From the NCBI GenBank assembly GCA_003558435.1, contig PWLR01000271.1:30876-94875 (forward strand): a DNA stretch of 64,000 nt, written 5' to 3'. The translations under genes were made by a program, and so were the position numbers. This document shows positions 1 through 10,005 of this stretch, one piece after another. The stretch's first letter is position 1; each line of letters opens with the position of its first letter. Under the pieces are notes generated by a model. That model was not told where the DNA came from and ran no database searches. It was given only the letters and a program-made list of their open reading frames with translations. This stretch comes from Nitriliruptoraceae bacterium (GTDB lineage: Bacteria > Actinomycetota > Nitriliruptoria > Nitriliruptorales > Nitriliruptoraceae).

Positions 1-618
1 GCCACCGGCCTCGAGCACCACCACCTCCATGCCGGCCTGGGCCAACTCCGCGGCGATGACCCCGCCGCCGGCACCGGATCCGACGACGCAGACGTCGGCC
101 TCCCAGACCGTGTCCGTGCCGGCGGTGACCGGCTCGGACCTCAAGGTGCGGGCCGGAGGATCGGTGACCACGGGTGGGCCGGGATACCCGATCACCGGCC
201 AGTTCGGGTTGGTGCCATCGGTATCGGGAAGGCCGTAGAACATCATCAGGCTGAGCGCCCGGAGCCCGTCGAGGCCCTTGGCGGCGTCCGCGGAGGCCCT
301 GCGCAGCGTCGTGAGCAGCGCGTCACGAGCCGGACCCGGCAGGCGGTGCACCTGCAGTTTGCCGAGCACGCCCAACAGTTCGGTGAGCCCGGCCGCGTCG
401 GCTGGTTGGAGCCGGGTCGCGATGGCGCCGGCCACGGCCTCGGCCACGTCGAGGTCGGAGGCCCGCCGGGCCCAGAACACCGGATCCCCGCCACCGCTAC
501 GTGGCGGCGCCACACTCGGTACCGCGACATCGGCCAGGGTTCGCAGCACCGCCAGGTGGCGCGGCCCCTGGGGGCTCTCGGCCCAGGCGCGTCCTGCGGC
601 GTGAAGTGGTGTGTCCAT
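1..618 (-). CDS. GMC/FAD-dependent oxidoreductase, N-terminal part (runs off the window edge)
   Basis: The minus-strand translation ends ...TVWEADVCVVGSGAGGGVIAAELAQAGMEVVVLEAGG at the window edge, a Rossmann GxGxxG FAD motif. About 160 aa precede it, as in long-chain alcohol oxidase-like GMC proteins. Confidence 0.6.
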   Translation of the reverse strand, partial: MDTPLHAAGRAWAESPQGPRHLAVLRTLADVAVPSVAPPRSGGGDPVFWARRASDLDVAEAVAGAIATRLQPADAAGLTELLGVLGKLQVHRLPGPARDALLTTLRRASADAAKGLDGLRALSLMMFYGLPDTDGTNPNWPVIGYPGPPVVTDPPARTLRSEPVTAGTDTVWEADVCVVGSGAGGGVIAAELAQAGMEVVVLEAGG

Positions 619-756
619 CGGTGCGCTCCCGGTCGTCACCGGGGCGGGTGCTCGACGCGTCACGGTGCTCCGCCCGCCGCCTGGTGTGCACAGCTTGCCC
701 GATGGCGCGGTCGGCCACGCCATCGGCACCCAGATCGAGCGGGCGGAGCACCCGGG

Positions 757-1770
757 TCAGAAGGCGAACACCAGTCGGCCGGGGACCTCGCCGGCCTCGA
801 CCGAGGCGAAGTCCTCGTTCACCGTTGCGAGGTCCCGGGTCTCGTACTCGACCGTCGTGCGGCCCTGCGCGTGCAGCTCGAACACCTCCTGGAGGTCGTT
901 GCGTGTCCCGACGATCGAGCCCCGGACGGTGATGCCCTTCAGTACCGTCTCGAAGATCGGCAGCGTCATGTCGTTGTCGGCCGGCAGGGCGACCATGGAC
1001 AGCGTCCCGCCACGCTTGAGCGAGGCGAAGGACTGCTCGAACACGCGCGGTGACGCGGCCAGGCAGATGGCCTGGTCGGCACCTCCGAGCGCCTGGATGA
1101 ACTCGACCGGGTCCTGCTCGGCCGCGTTGACCGTGTGCTCGGCACCCAACTTCTTCGCGAGTTCCAGCTTGCTCTCGACCACGTCGACGGCCACGACGGT
1201 GGCGCCGGCGATCCGTGCGTACTGCATCGCGAGGTGACCGAGCCCACCGATGCCGAACACCGCGACGAGGTCCGAGGGACGGGTACCCGCGACCTTGACC
1301 GCCTTGTAGGTGGTGACGCCTGCGCAGCTGAGCGGCGCCGCATCGCGCGGATCCACGCCCTCCGGGACGATGCCGACGTAGCGGCTGTCGGCCAACGCGT
1401 ACTCCGCATAGGCGCCGTCCACGGAGTAGCCGGAGTTCTGCTGCGCCTCGCAGAGGGTCTCCCACCCGCCGACGCAGTGCTCGCAGGTTCCGCAGGCGGT
1501 CCCGAGCCACGGGATCGCGACCCGGTCCCCCTCGGCGACCCGGGTGACGTCCGGCCCCACCGCCTCGATGATGCCGATCCCCTCATGGCCGGGGACGAAC
1601 GGCGGCGTCGGCTTGACCGGCCAGTCGCCCCGCCACGCGTGGATGTCGGTATGGCACAGTCCCGATGCCTCCATCCGGACCAGGACCTGGTGGGGTCCGG
1701 GGGACGGGATGGGTCGGTCTTCGATCTGGAGGGGTTCGCCGAACCCTGGCACGACAGCAGCTCTCATCAT
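757..1770 (-). CDS. zinc-dependent alcohol dehydrogenase (medium-chain, AdhP-like)
   Basis: Contains GLCHTDIHAWRGDWP..PGHEGIGIIEAVG, the structural-zinc region GTACGTCEHCVGGWETLC and GIGGLGHLAMQYAR. Confidence 0.9.
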   Translation of the reverse strand: MMRAAVVPGFGEPLQIEDRPIPSPGPHQVLVRMEASGLCHTDIHAWRGDWPVKPTPPFVPGHEGIGIIEAVGPDVTRVAEGDRVAIPWLGTACGTCEHCVGGWETLCEAQQNSGYSVDGAYAEYALADSRYVGIVPEGVDPRDAAPLSCAGVTTYKAVKVAGTRPSDLVAVFGIGGLGHLAMQYARIAGATVVAVDVVESKLELAKKLGAEHTVNAAEQDPVEFIQALGGADQAICLAASPRVFEQSFASLKRGGTLSMVALPADNDMTLPIFETVLKGITVRGSIVGTRNDLQEVFELHAQGRTTVEYETRDLATVNEDFASVEAGEVPGRLVFAF

Positions 1771-1960
1771 GTGCTCCTCGCGACCGTGGTCGTCGACACA
1801 CCGTGCACCGACGGCGCCGGTGCAGGACGGTCACTCGTCACATCGTGGTCTTCCGATGGGTACGCGCCCACCGGAGGAGGTCACGGCCGGGGCGGCCGAA
1901 GGTCCCGAGCCGCCGGCCTCGGTGACCGGGGGACCCGGTCGTACGGCGGATACCCGCGGC

Positions 1961-2668
1961 TCAGAACTCGGGCGTCTGCGCGGTGGACCGCACGACGAGT
2001 TCCTCCGGCCGGACGTGCACCGGCAGCCGAAGCACTCCGCGGAGCGCCGCTGCCACCTCGTCAGCGGTGAGGTGGCCGGGACCGGCATCACCCTCGTCGG
2101 TGTCCGCGAAGAAGGTGTCGGTCGCACCGGGGCGGAGCTCGAGCACGCGCAGCTCGGGGTGCTCCTGTTGGTAGGTCCGGGCCAATGCGCGGACCGCATG
2201 CTTGGTCGCGCAGTACGGACCGCCCCCGGGGAACACCCGCGTCGAGACGTCCGAGGACACCACGACCGCCAGGCCGGAGCCGGCCGCCTGCAACGCCGGG
2301 GTGAAGGCCTGGAGGGTGAGCATCACCCCACGTACGTTGACCGCGAAGAGCCGATCGAAGGTGTCGAGGTCGAAGTCCGCCATGGCGCCGAAGGCCCCGA
2401 TACCGGCGTTGACGATCAGCACGTCGACCGCGCCGAGGTGATCACCGATCGCCCGGGCGGTCGCGCGCACCTGGACCGCATCGGTGACGTCGAGGCCGAA
2501 GGTCGCGACGTCGATCCTGCTCGAGACCTCGAGCAGCTCGTCCGACAGTCGGTCGAGTTCGTCGTGCGAGCGGGCGGCGAGACACAGGTCGTAGCCCTCG
2601 ATCGCCAACATGCGTGCGATGGCGCGCCCGATCCCGCGTGACGCTCCGGTGACGACGGCGGTGGGCAT
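1961..2668 (-). CDS. short-chain dehydrogenase/reductase (SDR)
   Basis: TGASRGIG at the N-terminus, NAGIGAFG, YCATKHAVRA active site. Confidence 0.88.
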   Translation of the reverse strand: MPTAVVTGASRGIGRAIARMLAIEGYDLCLAARSHDELDRLSDELLEVSSRIDVATFGLDVTDAVQVRATARAIGDHLGAVDVLIVNAGIGAFGAMADFDLDTFDRLFAVNVRGVMLTLQAFTPALQAAGSGLAVVVSSDVSTRVFPGGGPYCATKHAVRALARTYQQEHPELRVLELRPGATDTFFADTDEGDAGPGHLTADEVAAALRGVLRLPVHVRPEELVVRSTAQTPEF

Positions 2669-2749
2669 GGGCCGAAGCCTACGCGGCTCTCCTCACGACC
2701 GGGCGGGCGGCACCCACGGCACATGGCCGGGGTTGCACCGGTGCATGGG

Positions 2750-3139
2750 TCACCGCCACGCGGCGAGCACGTCGATCCCGAACGCCATGAGCAACCCTCC
2801 GACGATGACCCCGATGGCGATCAGCACCGCGTAGCGCCTGCCCGGACGCTCGGATGCTCCCACCGGGTCCGCGTCGGCTCGATCCCCGGCGGGATCCGGT
2901 GTGGAGCCATCCCCGGCGACCTCCGCCGCATAGGCCGCGAGGAACTCACGTGCCTCCTCGACATCCTGCTCGCCGACCATCAGCGTGATGCCGCTCTGGG
3001 AGCCGACCTGACCGAGTTCCGGGTGCAGCGCCCCGACATCGTCGGCCCGCACCCGCGCCGGGATCCCCCCGCCGGCGAGCAGGTCACGGGCCATCTCGGC
3101 CTCCGTCCGCGAACCGAACCGTCCCACCGCTTCTTCCAT
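2750..3139 (-). CDS. DUF2007-like small protein with C-terminal TM helix
   Basis: MEEAVGRFGSRTEAEMARDLLAGGGIPARVRADD...GITLMVGEQDVEEAREFLA resembles DUF2007. A terminal hydrophobic segment follows. Start chosen at the ATG at 3139. Confidence 0.5.
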   Translation of the reverse strand: MEEAVGRFGSRTEAEMARDLLAGGGIPARVRADDVGALHPELGQVGSQSGITLMVGEQDVEEAREFLAAYAAEVAGDGSTPDPAGDRADADPVGASERPGRRYAVLIAIGVIVGGLLMAFGIDVLAAWR

Positions 3140-3298
3140 GTGACCGCTCCCCGTCGTCGGGCAACCGTAGCGATGGTCCCGATCCCGACACCGCAAGCGC
3201 CCCCCGTCGACGACCTCGGCGGGTGACCGAGGCAGACCGGGGCAGACCGAGCATCGGAGGTCTCCGGACGACACCTCGGTCCGGACGGTCGGCGTCCT

Positions 3299-4477
3299 TC
3301 AGGCCCGCGAGGAAGTCCGTGACCGTTCGGAGAGCGCATCGTCGTACCCCCGCCCGCTGCTCCGGCGTCGGTATCCCCACCACAACAGGCCCAGCAACAG
3401 CGCCGACAACGCCAGCGGCACGACCATCGGCAGCCGGTCGGGCACGGGGAGGGTGTAGACCAACCGGTTGTGCCCCTCCGGAAGGTCGGCGATGGCCCCC
3501 TCGGTCGCGCGGTCGAGCAAGGTGCGGCGGACCTCGGCGACACTCGCGGACGGGTCCTCCTCCAAGACCAGCGCGGCCGCCCCGGCCACGATCGGCGCCG
3601 CGAACGAGGTCCCGAGCTTCTCGTCGGTCTCCGTGTCCGAACCGTTCGAGGCCAGGGTCAGCTCCTCGCCGGGTGCGTAGAGAGCGACTTCCTCTCCGAA
3701 GTTCGATCCCGGGAGCAGTCGGTCGTCCCGCGTGGTCGCACCGACGACCAGGACGTCCTCCATCCGTTCCGGCGCGAACAGCACGTCTGCCTCACCCCGG
3801 GTGTCGGCGGCCCACACCACGACCAGGCCGGCCGCCATCAACTCTTCGAGCTTGGATTCCAGCGCCTCGGCCTCCGCCGGCTGATCCTCGTAGAGGTACC
3901 CGTCCAGCGAGACGTTCAACACGCCGCGGGTGCCGTCGTCGGGATGGGTCTCCAAGATCCAGTCGAGCGCGCCGATGAACGGCTCGAACTCCGGCTGCCG
4001 GCTGCCGTCCGAAGGATCGAGTACCCGCACCGAAACGACCGTGGCGCCCTTCGCCACACCGTGCTCGGTCCCCGCTGCAGCGGAGGCGACCTCCGTGCCG
4101 TGACCCTCCAGGTCCTCGTGCGGGGCAGCCTGGCCGAGGGCGTCGTAGCCATCGACGTAGCGCCCCTCGAAATCCTCGTGGGTCACCCGCGTGCCCGTGT
4201 CGAGGACGTAGACGCGCACGCCGTCGCCGGTGTAGCGGTAGTCGTAGGTGCCGGTGAACGGTGGCTCGCGTTGGGAGATCCGGTCGAGGTGCCAGCCGGC
4301 ATCCACCTGCTGGCTCAGCCCGGGATGCTCCCCCGTGGCCTCGTCCGGTTCGGTGTCGGCGGCGGCAGGTCCAAGGAGCGTGACCGTCAGCGATGCGAGC
4401 AACACGACGACGATGACCGCAGGAAGGCCGGGCCTCCGGCGTGACCGGAGGATCGTCGTCCACTGACTGATGCTCAT
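3299..4477 (-). CDS. S8 (subtilisin/proteinase K-like) serine peptidase with signal peptide and C-terminal TM helix
   Basis: Catalytic motifs VYVLDTGTRVTHEDF, GHGTEVAS and GTSFAAPIVAGAAAL, plus N-terminal and C-terminal hydrophobic segments. Confidence 0.85.
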   Translation of the reverse strand: MSISQWTTILRSRRRPGLPAVIVVVLLASLTVTLLGPAAADTEPDEATGEHPGLSQQVDAGWHLDRISQREPPFTGTYDYRYTGDGVRVYVLDTGTRVTHEDFEGRYVDGYDALGQAAPHEDLEGHGTEVASAAAGTEHGVAKGATVVSVRVLDPSDGSRQPEFEPFIGALDWILETHPDDGTRGVLNVSLDGYLYEDQPAEAEALESKLEELMAAGLVVVWAADTRGEADVLFAPERMEDVLVVGATTRDDRLLPGSNFGEEVALYAPGEELTLASNGSDTETDEKLGTSFAAPIVAGAAALVLEEDPSASVAEVRRTLLDRATEGAIADLPEGHNRLVYTLPVPDRLPMVVPLALSALLLGLLWWGYRRRSSGRGYDDALSERSRTSSRA

Positions 4478-4610
4478 ATCCGACCTCTCAGCCAGCGAGG
4501 CGGCCGCTGCCCCGTGGCCTCTCCAATCGGACCACCACCCTTCCGCCTGGGATCGACGTTCGCCATCCCCCGAGGTGGTCGAACGGCCGGAGCGGGGCGA
4601 TCCGTGCGGA

Positions 4611-5246
4611 TCAACGGACGGCGCGATCCTCGTGGCGGTCGCGGTCCGCCACGAGGATCGCGACCAGGAACGTCGCGCGGTCGTCGAACGGGTGCAGATG
4701 CCAACTGGACAGCAGGACGTCGTGGCGTAATCCGGCGGAGGCGGCATCGTCGAGGAAGGTCTCGAACGCATAGTCACGCCCGGTCCCGAACCCGATCACG
4801 AGCCGGCCGCCGACCGCCAGGTGCTCGCGTAGACGCTCCAACACCGGGACCCGGGAGCTCGGAGCCAGGAAGGCCACGACGTTGCCGGCGCACACGATGA
4901 CGTCGAACGGCTCGGCGATCCCCCGCTCCGGTAGGTCGAGCTCGGCGAGATCGCCCACGAGCCACCTCGGGCCGGGATGATCCTGTTCGGCGGCGGCGAT
5001 CAGCACGCCATCGAGATCCACACCGACGACCGTGTGGCCGACGCCGTGGAGCCACCCGCCGACCCGACCGGGGCCGCAGCCGGCATCGAGGATGCGTGAA
5101 GCGCGCGGCACCATCGCATCGACCATCCGGGCCTCGCCGGCGAGGTCGTCACCCGCCGCGCGCATCGCCCGGAACCGCTCGGCGTACCGGGACGAGTGTT
5201 CCGGGTCCTGCTCGACCATGCGGGCCCAGGCGTTCTGTTCGGTCAC
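4611..5246 (-). CDS. class I SAM-dependent methyltransferase
   Basis: ILDAGCGPGRVGGWL (motif I), VVGVDLDGVLI, FDVIVCAGNV. Start uncertain; GTG at 5246 chosen. Confidence 0.75.
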   Translation of the reverse strand: MTEQNAWARMVEQDPEHSSRYAERFRAMRAAGDDLAGEARMVDAMVPRASRILDAGCGPGRVGGWLHGVGHTVVGVDLDGVLIAAAEQDHPGPRWLVGDLAELDLPERGIAEPFDVIVCAGNVVAFLAPSSRVPVLERLREHLAVGGRLVIGFGTGRDYAFETFLDDAASAGLRHDVLLSSWHLHPFDDRATFLVAILVADRDRHEDRAVR

Positions 5247-5395
5247 GTGCGGGTCCTCTCGGCGCTCTCCGGCGACCGTATCCGTGGCCGGCATGCTCGC
5301 ATGCGGAGCACGGTCGCCCGAAGCCCGGTGGTGGGCCCGGCGAGCTGACGAGGGTGCTTGGCCCGCCACGGGTCGGGGTGCCGACGACCGGCTGG

Positions 5396-6256
5396 TCAGG
5401 CGTCGGCGTCCCGGTCGTCGGTCGGCCGATCATCCGGGTCCGACTGCAGCCATGGGCCGGAGCGCAAGCGAGCCAACCACGGTACGTCGTCACGCCTCGG
5501 TTGCTCACCGCGGCGTTCGTGGATCACCGCCCGACGGAAGTCGCGGTTGAGGTGGGCGATCACGTCGAGCTCGATGCCCGCGGGGCAGGCCGGCACGCAC
5601 TCACCGTAGTTGGTGCAGGAACCGAACATGTCCTCCATCGTGGTGACCATGGAGCGGACCCGTTCGTAGCGCTCGACCTGCCCTTGCGGCAGCTCGGCGA
5701 GGTGGGCCACCTTGGCGCCCGCGAACAGCTGGGCCGCGCCGTTGGGACACGCCGCCACGCACGCACCGCACCCGATGCAGGCGGCATGATCCATCGCCGC
5801 TTCCGCCTGGTGCTTGTTGACCGGCAGCGTCAGCGCCTCGGGCGCGGCGTTGGTCGCCGTGGAGATGTAGCCACCGGCGGTGATGATGCGGTCGAGCGAG
5901 GAACGGTCCACGACGAGGTCGCGGATCACGGGGAAGGCACCCGCCCGGAAGGGCTCGATGGTGACGATGTCGCCCGCTGCGTAGTTCCGCACCCGCTGCA
6001 GACACGCCGGGGTGGAATCGACCGGTCCATGGGGCCGGCCGTCGATCATCACCCCGCACGAACCGCAGATGCCCTCCCGGCAGTCGTGGTCGAACGCGAT
6101 CGGGTCGCGTCCCTCGGTGACGAGCTGCGCGTTGAGCATGTCGAGCAGTTCGAGCAGGCTCATCTCGGGGGTCGCCTCGGCCACCTCGTAGCGCTCGAAC
6201 CGACCGGGCGAGGCGGCGTCGTCCTGACGCCAGACGTCGAGGATGAGTCGCATCAC
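5396..6256 (-). CDS. sdhB: succinate dehydrogenase/fumarate reductase iron-sulfur subunit
   Basis: CREGICGSCGVMIDG [2Fe-2S] motif, CIGCGACVAACPNGA and CTNYGECVPACPAGI Fe-S motifs. Confidence 0.9.
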   Translation of the reverse strand: MMRLILDVWRQDDAASPGRFERYEVAEATPEMSLLELLDMLNAQLVTEGRDPIAFDHDCREGICGSCGVMIDGRPHGPVDSTPACLQRVRNYAAGDIVTIEPFRAGAFPVIRDLVVDRSSLDRIITAGGYISTATNAAPEALTLPVNKHQAEAAMDHAACIGCGACVAACPNGAAQLFAGAKVAHLAELPQGQVERYERVRSMVTTMEDMFGSCTNYGECVPACPAGIELDVIAHLNRDFRRAVIHERRGEQPRRDDVPWLARLRSGPWLQSDPDDRPTDDRDADA

Positions 6257-8205
6257 TTGTAGCTCCTGGTCGCGAGTGGGACGGCCTCGAACGTGAGGGG
6301 CTCGCTGTGACGGACCGGACGTCCGTCGTCACCAGCGGTGGCCCAGGCGGAGCCCGAGGTCCAGTGCTCGTCGTCGCGCATCGCCTCACCCTCGCTGGTC
6401 TGGTGTTCGGATCGGAAGTGCGCACCGGCGGACTCGTCGCGGTCGAGAGCGTCCAGAGCCATCAGCTCGGCGAGCTCGAGGTAGTCGGCCAGCCGGCCGG
6501 CGCGTTCGAGCTCCTGGTTGAGCTGCGCGCCGTGACCGACGACGCGCACGTTGCGCCAGAAGTCCTCGCGCAGCTCGCGGATGGCGTCCTGGCCCTTCGC
6601 GAGCCCCTCGGCGTGTCGCTCGACGCCGACGTGGTCGGTCAGCAGCTGCCCGAGCTCCTTGTGGTAGTGGTCGGGAGCCGTGGTCCCGCCGACCGCCAGC
6701 AGCCGTTCCACCCGCGCCCGTGCGTCGGCGACCGCGGCCACGACGTCGGGGTGGTCGTGGCCGAGCACCTCGGTACCGAGCCGTGGGGCGAGGTAGTCCG
6801 CGACCGTCCACGGGATGACGAACCAGCCGTCCACCGAGGCGCTCAGCAACGAGTTGGCACCGAGCCGGTTCGCGCCGTGGTAGTTGAAGCTGGCCTCGCC
6901 CCCGACGAACAGGCCGGGCACGTTGCTCATCTGGTTGTAGTCGGTCCACAACCCACCCATCACGAAGTGGGGGCCGGGCGCGATGCGCATCGGGGTGGTC
7001 AGGGGGTCCTCGCCCGTCGCATCGATGTAGAGCTCGAACAGGTTGCCGTACCGCTCCTCCATCGTCGCCCGACCCAGCCGCTCGATCGCGTCCGCGAAGT
7101 CGAGGTAGACCCCGTTGCGCAGGGGGCCCACGCCCTTGCCTGCATCGAGCTGCAGCTTGGCCGCCCGCGACGAGATGTCGCGTGGCGCGAGGTTGCCGAA
7201 CGCCGGGTACATCCGCTCGAGGTAGTAGTCCCGGTCCTGCTCGGGGATGTCCCCGGGAGCCCGATCGTCGCCCGGTTGCTTCGGTACCCAGACCCGACCG
7301 TCGTTGCGCAGCGATTCGCTCATCAGCGTGGTCTTCGACTGCCATTCGTTGGACAGTGGCAACGAGGTCGGGTGGAACTGCACGAAACACGGGTTGCCGA
7401 ACAGCGCGCCACGCTTGTGGGCCCGCCACGTGGCGGTGACGTTCGAGGACTTGGCCAGCGTGCTCTTGAAGTAGACGTTGCCGTAGCCACCGGTGGCCAG
7501 GATCACGGCATGCGCCGTGACCGGGCGGATCTCACCGGTGATCATGTCACGCACCACGATGCCGACGGCGCGGCCGTCGGCCACGATCAGGTCCAGCATC
7601 TCGACCCGGGTGTGCAGGGTGGTCCGTCCGGCGCCGACCTCCTTGAGCAGCTGCTGGGAACCGGCCAGCTGCAGCTGCTGGCCGGTCTGACCCCGGGCGT
7701 AGAAGGTTCGGGACACCTGCACGCCGCCGAACGACCGCGTGGCGATCTGTCCGCCGTACTCCCGGGCGAAGGGGACCCCGAGCGCCGTCAGGTGATCGAT
7801 GACGCGGACGGAGAGCTCGGCCAGACGGTGCACGTCGGCCTCGCGTGAGCGGAAGTCCCCGCCCTTGACCGTGTCCCGGAACAGTCGATCCACGGAGTCA
7901 CCGTCGGCTTTGTAGGCCTTGGCGGCGTTGATACCCCCCTGCGCCGCGACGCTGTGGGCGCGACGGGGCGCGTCGTGGAGGGTGAACGCCTCGACCTGGT
8001 AGCCGAGCTCCGAGAGGGTGGAGGCGGCTCCGGCACCCGCGAGACCCGTCCCCACCACGATGACCTTGAACTTGCGTCGGTTCGCGGGGTTGACCAGCCG
8101 CAGGTTCAGCAGGTGCTCCTCCCACAGGGTCTTCACATCGCCGGTGGGAGCGGCACCGTGGATCTCGTCACCGATGGCTCGGCGCTGATCGAGGTCGATC
8201 GACAT
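6253..8205 (-). CDS. sdhA: succinate dehydrogenase/fumarate reductase flavoprotein subunit
   Basis: VGTGLAGAGAASTL, HSVAAQGGINAAK flavinylation region, QFHPTSLP, GGEASFNYHGANRLGANSLL. Overlaps sdhB by 4 nt. Confidence 0.92.
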   Translation of the reverse strand: MSIDLDQRRAIGDEIHGAAPTGDVKTLWEEHLLNLRLVNPANRRKFKVIVVGTGLAGAGAASTLSELGYQVEAFTLHDAPRRAHSVAAQGGINAAKAYKADGDSVDRLFRDTVKGGDFRSREADVHRLAELSVRVIDHLTALGVPFAREYGGQIATRSFGGVQVSRTFYARGQTGQQLQLAGSQQLLKEVGAGRTTLHTRVEMLDLIVADGRAVGIVVRDMITGEIRPVTAHAVILATGGYGNVYFKSTLAKSSNVTATWRAHKRGALFGNPCFVQFHPTSLPLSNEWQSKTTLMSESLRNDGRVWVPKQPGDDRAPGDIPEQDRDYYLERMYPAFGNLAPRDISSRAAKLQLDAGKGVGPLRNGVYLDFADAIERLGRATMEERYGNLFELYIDATGEDPLTTPMRIAPGPHFVMGGLWTDYNQMSNVPGLFVGGEASFNYHGANRLGANSLLSASVDGWFVIPWTVADYLAPRLGTEVLGHDHPDVVAAVADARARVERLLAVGGTTAPDHYHKELGQLLTDHVGVERHAEGLAKGQDAIRELREDFWRNVRVVGHGAQLNQELERAGRLADYLELAELMALDALDRDESAGAHFRSEHQTSEGEAMRDDEHWTSGSAWATAGDDGRPVRHSEPLTFEAVPLATRSYK

Positions 8206-8286
8206 GGACGATCCTTCGTGAAGCGATGAGACAACCGTAGGTGGGGACCGGGGCCGACGGCGCGGACGTCGCCAACCCCGGAGCCG

Positions 8287-9795
8287 TCAGTAGATGCCGA
8301 TCAACGCCATCCACAGCGCCCCGACGACGCCGAAGATGGCGACGTTGACGACGCTGGCCACGAACCCGTACTGCCACCACTTGGCCAGCGGGTTGTAACC
8401 CGCTCCGAACAGCACCGGCGCCGGCCCGGTCGAGTACTGCGTGAGTCCGCCCATGATGTTCGAGGCGAAGGCGAGCAGGAACGCGGCCAGCAACGGCGGG
8501 GCACCGGTCGCCAGCGCGGCGATCAGGAACGTCGGGTACAGCGCGGTCACGTGTGCGGTGTTGGACGCGAAGAAGTAGTGGATGTAGAGGTAGGAGAGCA
8601 CCAGGATGCTCAACGCCAACGGCCAGCCCATGCCGCCGGTGACGCCTTCGATCGATCCGCTGATCCAGCCGATGACGCCGTAGGTGTTGAGGAACGAGGC
8701 CATCGTCACCAGTACGGCGAACCACACGAGCGTGTCCCAGGCGGCGTGTTCGCGCTTCACGTCGTCCCAGCTCAGCACGGTCGTCAGCAGCAGTACCCCC
8801 AGACCGATCATCGCCGCCAGGGTGGCACCGATACCGAACGCGGCGTCGCCGAAGATCCACAGACCGATCAGGAGCACGAACACGCCGAGGGTGATCTTCT
8901 CCATCAGCTGCAGCCGGCCCAACTCGGTGAGCTTCGCCTGCGCGATCTCGGTGGCGGCCGGCGTCTCGGTGACGGTCGGCCGGATCAGCTTGAACATGAT
9001 GAACGGGATCGTGGCCAGGGCGAGCAGCCCCGGCACGCTGGCGGCGAGGGCCCATTGACCCCAGGTGATGTCGATCCCCTCGATCGCCGCGAGCTCGACG
9101 ATCAACGGGTTGGCGGCCATGGCGGTCAGGAACATGGCCGAGGTCACGGCGTTGACCTGGAACGCCGATGCCATGAGGAACGAACCCATCCGCTCGGCCC
9201 CGTCATCCGGCTCGCTGTCGTAGGCCCCGGCCAGGGACCGGGCGACGGGGAAGATGATGCCGCCGGCCCGGGCGGTGTTGGACGGCGTGGCGGGCGCGAT
9301 GATCAGGTCCGTGGCCGCGAGCCCGTAGGCCAGGCCGAGGGTCTTCTTCCCCAGCAGGCGCACGAACAGGTAGGCGATCCTGGTACCGAGCCCGGTCTTG
9401 ATCACGGCGCGCGAGATCAGGAACGCGATCACGATCAGCCAGATGGTGGTGTTGGCGAAACCCGACAGCGCCTCGTCGAGTTCGAACACCCCCAGCACCG
9501 TGGCGATGGTCAGCCCGATGAACGCGATCGCACCCATCGGCAGCGGCTTGGCGATGATCGCGACGATCGTCGCCACGAACACCGCGAGCAGCGTCCAGCC
9601 CTGGGGCTCGACCGCCTCGGGTGCGGGGGTGAGGAAGATGGCCAGCCCGATCAGGGGCGGCACGAGCCAGCGCCAGAGCGCCGCCCTCTCGGGCGGTTCG
9701 GTGCCCGTGCGGGTCTTGGCGGCCTCGGCCGCCGATGCCTCGGTCGCTCCCGTGGTGGTGCCGGCCACCACCTCGTCGGCGGGTTCGTGTCGCAT
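8287..9795 (-). CDS. SLC13/DASS-family divalent anion (dicarboxylate) transporter
   Basis: Polytopic membrane protein with DASS-like SNTARAGGIIFPVARSL and ANPLIVELA. SD-like GGGAGG 7 nt before the ATG at 9795. Confidence 0.83.
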   Translation of the reverse strand: MRHEPADEVVAGTTTGATEASAAEAAKTRTGTEPPERAALWRWLVPPLIGLAIFLTPAPEAVEPQGWTLLAVFVATIVAIIAKPLPMGAIAFIGLTIATVLGVFELDEALSGFANTTIWLIVIAFLISRAVIKTGLGTRIAYLFVRLLGKKTLGLAYGLAATDLIIAPATPSNTARAGGIIFPVARSLAGAYDSEPDDGAERMGSFLMASAFQVNAVTSAMFLTAMAANPLIVELAAIEGIDITWGQWALAASVPGLLALATIPFIMFKLIRPTVTETPAATEIAQAKLTELGRLQLMEKITLGVFVLLIGLWIFGDAAFGIGATLAAMIGLGVLLLTTVLSWDDVKREHAAWDTLVWFAVLVTMASFLNTYGVIGWISGSIEGVTGGMGWPLALSILVLSYLYIHYFFASNTAHVTALYPTFLIAALATGAPPLLAAFLLAFASNIMGGLTQYSTGPAPVLFGAGYNPLAKWWQYGFVASVVNVAIFGVVGALWMALIGIY

Positions 9796-10005
9796 GATCA
9801 TCCCTCCCGGGGGCGTCACGGGGGGGGCGGGCCCGCACGGGGCCCAGCACGTCCACCGATCACGTGCCTGACGCTACGTGGGCATCCGGCCCACGCCGAG
9901 GTGCCAAGGGCCCGACCTGCGGGGCCACACGACCCCAGGGTGGCGGCAGGGGACCCAGGCGCCGCCGCGGGAACGCGCCGGTCACCGACCGCCGCGCCGA
10001 GCTCC

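Noticed and set aside
497-1510. 337-aa minus ORF overlapping the alcohol dehydrogenase
   Set aside because: Out-of-frame Arg-rich translation of the ADH region. ADH 757-1770 is clearly the real gene.
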